From VRUE01 sp033856195 (lineage in GTDB: Bacteria > Actinomycetota > Thermoleophilia > Solirubrobacterales > 70-9): DNA of 32,316 nt. Shown in pieces: positions 19,638 through 25,605 of the stretch. The translations under genes were made by a program, and so were the position numbers. The notes beneath the pieces were generated by a model. That model was not told the DNA's origin. It saw nothing but the letters and a program-made list of their open reading frames with translations, and made no database searches. Each line of letters opens with the position of its first letter. Position 1 is the first letter of the stretch. The stretch spans positions 1 to 32,316 of the forward strand of contig JAWVFL010000057.1 of the NCBI GenBank assembly GCA_033856195.1, given 5' to 3'.

Positions 19638-20345
19638 GTCACCGCGGTCATCGCGGCCGCCGGCTCCGGGCGAAGGCTCGGAGCCGGCGGTCCGAAGGCC
19701 TTCGTGCCGCTTGCCGGCCGGCCGCTTGCCGAGTGGTCGATCGCGGCCTTCCGTGCAGCACCTTCGATCCGCTCGACCGTCGTCGCCTGCCCGCCAGGGC
19801 ATGTCCACGACCTCGCTGGTGACGACGTGGGCGTGGTCGACGGCGGCGACACGCGCGCTCAGTCGGTCTTCAATGCCCTGCAGGCGGTCGGCACCGAGCT
19901 GGTCGCGATCCACGACGCGGCCCGGCCGCTGGTGACGCCGGCGCTGATCGAGGACGTAATCGCCACCCTGGTGGCCGATCCCGACGCCGCTGGCGCCATC
20001 GCAGCCACCCCCGTCACGGACACCGTCAAGCAAGTTGCAGCCGGGACGAAACGCGGATTTCCCATCACGGGGATGGAAAATCCGCGTTTGGTCATCGACT
20101 CGACACTCGAGCGCGAGCGGCTGTGGGGGGCACAGACGCCGCAGGTCTTTCGGACGGCGGCGTTGCGCGAGGCATTGGCGGCAGACCCCGAGCGGCTGCG
20201 CGAGGCGACGGACGAGGCGATGATCGTCGAGGCGGCGGGCGGCAGGGTCCTGATCCACCCTTCACCGCCCGAGAACCTCAAGGTGACGACGCCCCTGGAC
20301 CGGAAGCTCGCCGAAGCGTTGCTTGCGGACCGCTCAGCGCAGTAG
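19638..20345 (+). CDS. ispD: 2-C-methyl-D-erythritol 4-phosphate cytidylyltransferase
   Basis: Adds CMP to MEP in the non-mevalonate isoprenoid pathway. The conserved chain starts TAVIAAAGSGRRLG (nucleotide-binding loop). It continues with GGPKAFVPLAGRPL, VVDGGDTRAQSV, IHDAARPLV, ATPVTDTVK, LWGAQTPQVF and ATDEAMIVEA. There is no ATG, GTG or TTG between the carD stop and this region; in-frame TTG 19455 and GTG 19491 lie deep in carD and would add about 50-60 basic, unlike residues. GTC 19638 is used here only as the point where similarity begins. A 41-bp palindrome (20049-20089) adds about 14 residues (about 138-151) between TVKQVAA and the LWGAQTPQ motif. ispF lies 2 kb downstream, separated by other genes. 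Confidence 0.9.
   Translation, partial: VTAVIAAAGSGRRLGAGGPKAFVPLAGRPLAEWSIAAFRAAPSIRSTVVACPPGHVHDLAGDDVGVVDGGDTRAQSVFNALQAVGTELVAIHDAARPLVTPALIEDVIATLVADPDAAGAIAATPVTDTVKQVAAGTKRGFPITGMENPRLVIDSTLERERLWGAQTPQVFRTAALREALAADPERLREATDEAMIVEAAGGRVLIHPSPPENLKVTTPLDRKLAEALLADRSAQ
20049..20089. repeat. palindrome inside the ispD reading frame
   Basis: AAACGCGGATTT (20049-20060) pairs perfectly with AAATCCGCGTTT (20078-20089). After one mismatch, CCATC (20062-20066) pairs with GATGG (20072-20076), leaving a 5-nt loop. It encodes KRGFPITGMENPRL, in a place where other IspD proteins have a short variable loop. The segment is less GC-rich than the rest of the gene. Confidence 0.75.
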
Positions 20346-20480
20346 TACCCAGACCAACGCAGCGGCAAAGCAAATCTGACCGACCCCCACGGATACGCCG
20401 AGGCTGGCGGCGCCCAGCGCGCCGGCCACCAGCGCGCCGGCGGCAAAGGCCGCGAGCATGATCGCCAGCTGGCGGATCAC
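20334..20480 (-). CDS. small membrane protein coupled to the DUF389 gene
   Basis: A 48-residue frame, mostly Ala/Gly/Val/Leu, with two likely membrane helices (about 5-22 and 26-46) and a terminal LLR. Its GTG start overlaps the DUF389 stop as GTGA (20477-20480), a standard sign of translational coupling. The 3' end overlaps the end of ispD by 12 nt on the other strand. I recognise no family. Real coding status is inferred from the GTGA overlap, the composition and the clean two-helix pattern. Confidence 0.55.
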   Translation of the reverse strand: MIRQLAIMLAAFAAGALVAGALGAASLGVSVGVGQICFAAALVWVLLR

Positions 20481-21472
20481 GGCCGCGAGCTGCTCCGATC
20501 CGGAGCGACTGGCAGCCCGCCGGCCGCTCTCGTCCCGTCGCTGAGGTGCCGGTGGCGCCGCCGCTCGAAGAGCACGCGCTCCACGTAGAGCGTGACGACG
20601 CCGGCGATTACGATCGCGCTCAGGTTGACCGTTAGCTGGGTCATCGCTCCGACCCAGTCGTCCCAGTTGCCGAGGGCGGCGGCGACGCCGATGTTGGCGG
20701 CCGCGGGGATCGTCGTCACCGAGATCAGCACGCCGACCAGGGCGCCGGACTTGGCCGAGGTGAGCGAGAGGACACCCGCGGCGCCGGCAAAGGCGGCGAC
20801 GATGAAGGAGAAGGCGTCCGGCTCGGCGATGAACTGCGTGAGCGGGTTCTGGGTGCTCTTGAAACCGGCGTCGACCAGCCCCGTCGCCACGCAGATCAGG
20901 GTGAAGAGGAAGGCGGCGGTGATCCCAACCGGGAAGCCTACGGTGAGCGCTGTCAGCGAGCGCAGGCCGGCAGCACGGCGGCGCTCGACCAGCGCCACGC
21001 AGAGGCCCGCGAGCGGGCCGAACTCCGGCCCTACCACCATCGCCCCGACGATCAGGATCGGTGAGCCGGTAAAGATGCCGACCGAGGCGATCAGGCAAGC
21101 GAGCATCATGAAGACGAGGAAGTTGCCGCCCAGCTCCGTGCTCTCGGAGGTGCGCGCCTCGACCTCCTCCCAGACCACGGCGTCAGACGGCATCCCGCGG
21201 GCAGCCCGCTCAGCCCGCTTTGCGGCGTCGGAGACCTGCGAGTCGATCTGCTCGAGCGCGATCGAGCCGTCGCGGCCGATCCCCATCTCCTTCAGGTCCT
21301 CGATCAGCACGCTCGCTTCCTCGCGGGCGACGTCGCAGAGCACGACGTCTCCCTTTGGCTGGCGCGCGGCGCCCGCAAGGAAGACGAGGTTGGTCGCCGA
21401 CGGCGCGGCTTCGAGCAGGTCGAGGACCTTCCCGCAACGGTCTTCCGGCACGACGATCCGCAGGTGGACCAT
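20477..21472 (-). CDS. DUF389 family membrane protein
   Basis: 331 residues. An N-terminal soluble region of about 115 residues (VHLRIVVPEDRCGKVLDLL, SVLIEDLKEMG) is followed by a multi-helix membrane domain with the family motifs: NFLVFMMLACLIASVGI, SPILIVGAMVVGPEFGPLAG and LISVTTIPAAANIGVAAALG. The C-terminus is basic. Function of the family is not established; transport or sensing at the membrane has been suggested. ATG 21472 was preferred to an upstream in-frame start at 21511 because the conserved chain begins MVHLRIVVPE. It is divergent from the PHP gene, and a small membrane protein is coupled downstream. Confidence 0.87.
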   Translation of the reverse strand: MVHLRIVVPEDRCGKVLDLLEAAPSATNLVFLAGAARQPKGDVVLCDVAREEASVLIEDLKEMGIGRDGSIALEQIDSQVSDAAKRAERAARGMPSDAVVWEEVEARTSESTELGGNFLVFMMLACLIASVGIFTGSPILIVGAMVVGPEFGPLAGLCVALVERRRAAGLRSLTALTVGFPVGITAAFLFTLICVATGLVDAGFKSTQNPLTQFIAEPDAFSFIVAAFAGAAGVLSLTSAKSGALVGVLISVTTIPAAANIGVAAALGNWDDWVGAMTQLTVNLSAIVIAGVVTLYVERVLFERRRHRHLSDGTRAAGGLPVAPDRSSSRP

Positions 21473-21502
21473 GGCTCCAGCGTATCCGTGGCCCGGGTCG
21501 CC

Positions 21503-21559
21503 TAATCTCACCGCTCCGCTGTGCCCTCACCGCATATGACGGCGCAAAGGAACACCGGA
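21503..21559 (+). promoter_or_regulatory. PHP gene leader: -10 box and B-like hairpin covering the ribosome site
   Basis: TAATCT (21503-21508) is a -10 candidate. From 21515, TCCGCTGTGCC pairs with GGAACACCGGA (21549-21559) at 9 of 11 positions, with an inner CCG/CGG (21530-21532, 21540-21542). The right arm contains part of the Shine-Dalgarno AAAGGA (21546-21551) and ends at the ATG (21560). Sequence spacing resembles hairpin B copies 1 and 2, so it may be a diverged third copy. Confidence 0.4.
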
Positions 21560-22405
21560 ATGCTGACGGACTACCACCTGCACCTGAGACCCGACGAGCC
21601 CGATACTCCGGGCGAGCGGTTCTTCACGAGCGAGAACGTCGACCGCTACCTGGCTGCGGCGGAGGCCGCCGGAATCGCCGAGCTCGGGGTCTCCGAGCAC
21701 GTCTACCGCTTCACCCAGGCGCTCGACCTCTGGCGCCATCCCTTCTGGGAGGAACAGGCGCGCGACGATCTCGACGCCTACTGCGAGTTCGTGCGTGGCA
21801 CGCCGCTGCGGCTCGGAGTCGAGTGCGACTACGTCCCCGCTGCCGAAGATCGCACCGCGGCGCTGCTCGAGGCGCGCGACTTCGACTACGTCGTCGGCTC
21901 GGTCCACTTCCTCGGTGGCTCTGCCGTCGATCACCCGGGCTGGGACGTCTGGGAGAGCCGGGGAGATGCAGACGAGGTCTGGCGACGCTACTTCGCCGCG
22001 CTTGCCGAGTGCGCGCGCTCCGGCCTCTTCGACATCCTCGCCCATCCCGACCTGGTCAAGGTCTGGGGCGGCGCCCGGCCGCTGCCAGAGCGCGACCCGC
22101 GCTTCTTCTATGAGCCGGCGGTCGAGGCGATCGCCGAAAGCGGCATCGCCGTCGAGGTCTCCACCGCGGGCCTGCGTAAGCCGGTCGATGAGATCTATCC
22201 GGCAACCGGCTTTGCGGAGATGTGCGTCGAGGCCGGCGCCGTCTTCGCGCTGTCTTCCGACGCGCACCTGCCCGAGCAGGTCGGCTACGGCTACCCCGAG
22301 GCGATCGAGTTCCTCGATGATCTGGGGGTGGGGGAGATCTGCGTCTTCGAGGGTCGCAGGCGCCGGCTCGAACCGCTCTCCCGCGCCGTGCGCGAGGATT
22401 CATAG
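21560..22405 (+). CDS. PHP-domain phosphoesterase, histidinol-phosphatase-like
   Basis: 281 residues. PHP metal-binding motifs are all visible: DYHLHL at the N-terminus, GVSEH, GVECDY, GSVHFL, DILAHPD and the C-terminal SSDAH. This arrangement fits HisK-type histidinol phosphate phosphatases, which remove phosphate in histidine synthesis. No other his gene is in the window, so the substrate is inferred only. ATG 21560 was chosen over ATG 21521 because MLTDYHLHL is the normal N-terminus and AAAGGA lies 8 nt upstream. ispF begins at the base after the stop codon. Confidence 0.82.
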   Translation: MLTDYHLHLRPDEPDTPGERFFTSENVDRYLAAAEAAGIAELGVSEHVYRFTQALDLWRHPFWEEQARDDLDAYCEFVRGTPLRLGVECDYVPAAEDRTAALLEARDFDYVVGSVHFLGGSAVDHPGWDVWESRGDADEVWRRYFAALAECARSGLFDILAHPDLVKVWGGARPLPERDPRFFYEPAVEAIAESGIAVEVSTAGLRKPVDEIYPATGFAEMCVEAGAVFALSSDAHLPEQVGYGYPEAIEFLDDLGVGEICVFEGRRRRLEPLSRAVREDS

Positions 22406-22861
22406 ATGAGCGTCGGGATCGGCTACGACAGCCACCGCTTCGCCGAGGGGCGACGGCTCGTCCTCGGCGGCGTCGAGCTCGATCATCCGCGTGGCCTCGC
22501 CGGACACTCCGACGCCGACGTACTCGCCCACGCCGTGATCGACGCCCTGCTCGGTGCGGCTGGGATGGGTGACATCGGCACCCTCTTTCCCGACGATGAG
22601 GAGACCTGGCGGGACGCCGACTCGATCGACCTGCTGCGCACGGTCGTCGGCACCGTCTCCGGGCGGATCGTCAACGTCGACGCTACCGTGATCTGCGAGG
22701 AGCCCCGGATCGGTCCGCACCGCGCCGAGATGGAGCGGACGCTCGCCGAGGCCACCTCGGCCCGGGTCAGCGTCAAGGCGACGAGCAACGAGGGAATGGG
22801 CTGGATCGGCCGGGGCGAGGGAATCGCCTGCATAGCCGTCGCTTCGGTCGATAGCGAATAA
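22406..22861 (+). CDS. ispF: 2-C-methyl-D-erythritol 2,4-cyclodiphosphate synthase
   Basis: Cyclises CDP-ME-2-phosphate to MEcPP in isoprenoid synthesis. 151 residues: GIGYDSHRF with the zinc-binding Asp and His, GVELDHPRGLAGHSDADVL with the third zinc ligand, GMGDIGTLFPD, and VKATSNEGMGWIGRGEGIA. Its ATG is directly after the PHP stop, so the two are probably translated together. ispD is 2 kb upstream, separated by the DUF389 and PHP genes. Confidence 0.96.
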   Translation: MSVGIGYDSHRFAEGRRLVLGGVELDHPRGLAGHSDADVLAHAVIDALLGAAGMGDIGTLFPDDEETWRDADSIDLLRTVVGTVSGRIVNVDATVICEEPRIGPHRAEMERTLAEATSARVSVKATSNEGMGWIGRGEGIACIAVASVDSE

Positions 22862-22875
22862 TCTTCGCCGCTGCG

Positions 22876-24525
22876 ATGGGAATGCTGAAGTCAATAGCGA
22901 CGAGCGCTCGTCAGTCGGTCTCCGACTCGGTCTTCGAGGCGAAGGTGCTGCACGAGGCCGGGATCGTCGGCCTGGTTCGCCCCGACAAGGCGGCGAAGGT
23001 CGCCACGACCTTCCTGCGCTGGGGTGCATCCCCGGCGACCGGCGTCGCCACCGCGGCGCACAAGTACCCGCACGAGACGATGCTGATCGACGAACGCGGC
23101 TCGCTCAGCTTCGAGCGGGTCCATCGACGCTCCAATGCCCTCGCCCACGCCTTCGCCGGCATGGGGATCGGCCCCGGCGACGGAGTCGGGATCATGTGTC
23201 GCAACCACCGCGGTTTCATCGAGACGACCCTCGCGGCCGCCAAGCTCGGCGCCAGCGCTCTCTATCTGAACACGATGTTCGCCGGTCCCCAGCTGGTCGA
23301 GGTGACCATGCGCGAGGAACCGAAGGCGCTCGTCTACGACGAGGAGTTCGCCGGCCTGCTCGACGGCGTCGACGAGCGCATCGCCCGCATCGTCGCCTGG
23401 AGCGACGGCGAGGTGGAGGGACCGACGCTCGACTCGCTGATTGCCGTCAACGATGATTCCGGCCACAAGCCGCCGCCCGACAACCCACGCTTCGTAATCC
23501 TCACCTCGGGCACCACGGGAACGCCCAAGGGTGCCCAGCGCTCCAGCCCCGACGGCCTGCTGGCGATGGCGGCGCTGATCGACAAGATCCCCTACCGGGC
23601 CCGCGACACCATGGTGGTCGCGGCGCCGCTCTTCCACTCCTGGGGCTTCTTCCACTTCGTGATGAGCCTGCCGACCGCCTCGACGATGGTCCTGCGGCGG
23701 CGCTTCGACGAGGAGGAGACGCTGCGGGCGGTGCAGGACTACCGCGCTGACGTGCTCGCGGTCGTGCCGGTGATGCTGCAGCGCATCCTGCGCCTGCCCG
23801 AGGAGACCCTCGCCTCCTACGACCTCTCCTCGCTGCGGATCACCGCAGCGTCCGGCTCCGCCCTGCCGGGCGAGTTGGCGACCGAGTGGATGGACCGCTT
23901 CGGCGACAGCGTCTACAACCTCTACGGCTCGACCGAGGTCGCCTACGCGACCGTCGCCACGCCCGAGGATCTGCGCGCGGCACCGGGAACGGCGGGACGG
24001 CCGCCGCGGGGTACGGTCGTGCGCCTCTTCGACGAGTCGGAACGCGAGGTTCCGCAGGGCGAGGTCGGGCGGATCTTCGTCGGCAACGAGATGTCCTTTG
24101 AGGGCTACACCGGCGGCGGCGGCAAGGAGGTGATCGACGGCCTGCTGAGCAGCGGCGACGTCGGCCACATCGACTCCGGCGGGCGACTCTTCATCGACGG
24201 CCGTGACGACGAGATGATCGTCTCCGGCGGTGAGAACGTCTTCCCTCGCGAGGTCGAGGACCTGCTCGCCGACCACTGCGGCGTGGTCGAGGTGGCGGTG
24301 ATCGGAGTCGAGGACGAGGAGTTCGGTCAGCGGCTGAAGGCGTTCGTCGTCGCCACGGGTGAGGACGAGGTCTCAGAAGAAGAGCTCAGGGCTCACGTCA
24401 AGGCGAACCTGGCCGCCTACAAGGCGCCACGTGAGATCGAGTTCCTCGACGAGCTGCCGCGCAACGCGACCGGCAAGATCCTCAAGCGCGAGCTGCATGC
24501 GCGCGAGTCGCAGCGCTCCGCTTAG
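22876..24525 (+). CDS. AMP-forming acyl-CoA synthetase (FadD-like)
   Basis: Activates a carboxylic acid, likely a fatty acid, to acyl-CoA via acyl-AMP. 549 residues of the ANL superfamily. Visible: the P-loop LTSGTTGTPKG, APLFHSWGFFHF, LRITAASGSALP, the adenine-binding YGSTE, SGDVGHID, the hinge region LFIDGRDDEMIVSGGENVFP, and the catalytic Lys in RNATGKILKREL near the C-terminus. The N-terminal 45 residues are an extension before the adenylation core. A TAATCT box overlaps the ispF stop 11 nt before ATG 22876, so it may have its own promoter. The exact acid cannot be told. Confidence 0.9.
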   Translation: MGMLKSIATSARQSVSDSVFEAKVLHEAGIVGLVRPDKAAKVATTFLRWGASPATGVATAAHKYPHETMLIDERGSLSFERVHRRSNALAHAFAGMGIGPGDGVGIMCRNHRGFIETTLAAAKLGASALYLNTMFAGPQLVEVTMREEPKALVYDEEFAGLLDGVDERIARIVAWSDGEVEGPTLDSLIAVNDDSGHKPPPDNPRFVILTSGTTGTPKGAQRSSPDGLLAMAALIDKIPYRARDTMVVAAPLFHSWGFFHFVMSLPTASTMVLRRRFDEEETLRAVQDYRADVLAVVPVMLQRILRLPEETLASYDLSSLRITAASGSALPGELATEWMDRFGDSVYNLYGSTEVAYATVATPEDLRAAPGTAGRPPRGTVVRLFDESEREVPQGEVGRIFVGNEMSFEGYTGGGGKEVIDGLLSSGDVGHIDSGGRLFIDGRDDEMIVSGGENVFPREVEDLLADHCGVVEVAVIGVEDEEFGQRLKAFVVATGEDEVSEEELRAHVKANLAAYKAPREIEFLDELPRNATGKILKRELHARESQRSA

Positions 24526-24603
24526 CGCCGACTCCGCTAATTGCGAGCTTTTGGCGGGGCAAGGCCGGCAAACGGCTCCGGCGCCCGTAGTAGGTTGCGG
24601 TCA
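24526..24603 (+). promoter_or_regulatory. gap with probable -10 box of the coiled-coil gene
   Basis: 78 nt without a gene. TAGGTT (24591-24596) lies 7 nt before ATG 24604, the same short spacing as at lysS and cysS. Nothing else recognisable. Confidence 0.3.
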
Positions 24604-25473
24604 ATGGGCGATCCTGCGGCGCAGCTGAAGGCGGTTGGGGCGGCGAACGAAGAGCTGCACGAGACCGCCAAGCAGGCGCTCGAGTGGGTGCGGGTCAGCG
24701 AGGAGCGGGTCGCCAAGGCTGAGGCCCGCGGCGAGGAGCTTCGCGCCGAGCTGAAGCAGCGAGCGATGGCCACGGTGCGCAAGCTCGGCGAGGAAGGGCG
24801 CGAGCGGATCGCGGCCGAACGCGCCAAGCGCGAGGAGGCCGAGGCGCGCGCCACGCGGGCGGAGGCCGCCCGCGATCGGGCCGAGATGAACTTCGAGCAG
24901 ATCCAGGCGAAAGCTGAAGGCGAGCGCGAAGCGATCGCCAAAGAGCTGAGCGCCGCCCGGACCGAGTCCGAGCATGCGCTCGCGAAGGGGGTCGAGCAGG
25001 CCGAGCGCGAGGCCGCGAAGCGGCACGAGGAGGCGCTCGACAAAGCCAAGCTGGAGGCCGACCAGCGCGTTGCCGCGGCCGAGCAGCGTGCCGTCGAAGC
25101 CGAGGCGGCCGCCGCCGAGGCCCACCAATTGGCCGTCAAGCTCGAGACCGAGATCGAGGAGCGGGTCATGCAGGGCACCGAGGACGTCCGCCGCGAGGCC
25201 GACGAACGGGTCCGCACGCTGGTCGAGAAGGTCGAAGGCGAGGCCGCCGAGAAGGCGCGGGCCCGGGCCGAGGAGGCACTGAAAGCGGAGTCCGACCGGA
25301 TCCGGGCGCAGGCCGAGCAGCGCGAGGAGCGGGTCAGGCGCGCTGCTGAGGACGAGATCAAAGCGAGCACTTCGCGGGCGCGGCGCGAGGTTCTTGCGGC
25401 GGCCGAGAAGACTGCGCCGTCGTGGGAGCGACGCGAAGCCGCGGCTTCGGGCTCCGGATACAGAACGTTCTAG
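24604..25473 (+). CDS. long coiled-coil protein of unknown function
   Basis: 289 residues, almost entirely Ala/Glu/Arg/Lys with heptad-like spacing from about residue 15 to 270, so a long alpha-helical coiled coil is expected. No signal peptide, membrane segment, Cys or recognised domain. The N-terminus is MGDPAAQLKAVGAANEELH, and the tail after the coil is short and ends SGYRTF. Such composition resembles cytoskeletal, polar-scaffold or TolA-like helices, but that is only compositional. It stands alone between an acyl-CoA synthetase and cysS, with its own promoter box, and is followed 3 nt after the stop by hairpin A copy 3. In-frame start 24541 is possible but less likely. Confidence 0.7.
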   Translation: MGDPAAQLKAVGAANEELHETAKQALEWVRVSEERVAKAEARGEELRAELKQRAMATVRKLGEEGRERIAAERAKREEAEARATRAEAARDRAEMNFEQIQAKAEGEREAIAKELSAARTESEHALAKGVEQAEREAAKRHEEALDKAKLEADQRVAAAEQRAVEAEAAAAEAHQLAVKLETEIEERVMQGTEDVRREADERVRTLVEKVEGEAAEKARARAEEALKAESDRIRAQAEQREERVRRAAEDEIKASTSRARREVLAAAEKTAPSWERREAAASGSGYRTF

Positions 25474-25476
25474 CGC

Positions 25477-25587
25477 GGGGAGGCGGGGTACCACTCCCCG
25501 CTCAACTTTTTCGGTGGGCGGGGTTGGCCGTCCGAGATTGGATTGCCGAAAAAGTACAAGCCGCGGGGAGCGGTACCCCGCCTCCCC
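25477..25587 (+). repeat. long hairpin element A, copy 3 (coiled-coil gene-cysS gap)
   Basis: The outer arms GGGGAGGCGGGGTACC (25477-25492) and 25572-25587 pair over 16 bp. After one mismatch, CTCCCCGC (25494-25501) pairs with GCGGGGAG (25563-25570). The core TCAACTTTTTCGG (25502-25514) faces CCGAAAAAGTACAAG (25546-25560) over a 31-nt loop. The core matches copies 1 and 2, but the arms are a quite different sequence. It starts 3 nt after the upstream stop codon and ends just before the TAGCAT box of cysS. Confidence 0.85.
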
Positions 25588-25589
25588 AC

Positions 25590-25595
25590 TAGCAT
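25590..25595 (+). promoter_or_regulatory. probable -10 box of cysS
   Basis: TAGCAT, 2 nt after the right arm of hairpin A copy 3 and 10 nt before the cysS ATG. Confidence 0.35.
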
Positions 25596-25605
25596 CCGCA
25601 GCCGG

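Noticed and set aside
20481..21098. Long minus-strand frame continuing upstream from the 48-residue membrane protein
   Set aside because: The upstream part is a shifted reading of the DUF389 gene; only the segment from the GTG at 20480 looks like protein.
25543..25605. Upstream extension of cysS to TTG 25543
   Set aside because: It would translate through the right arm of hairpin A copy 3; CysRS similarity begins at MRQVRIKDTLSG.
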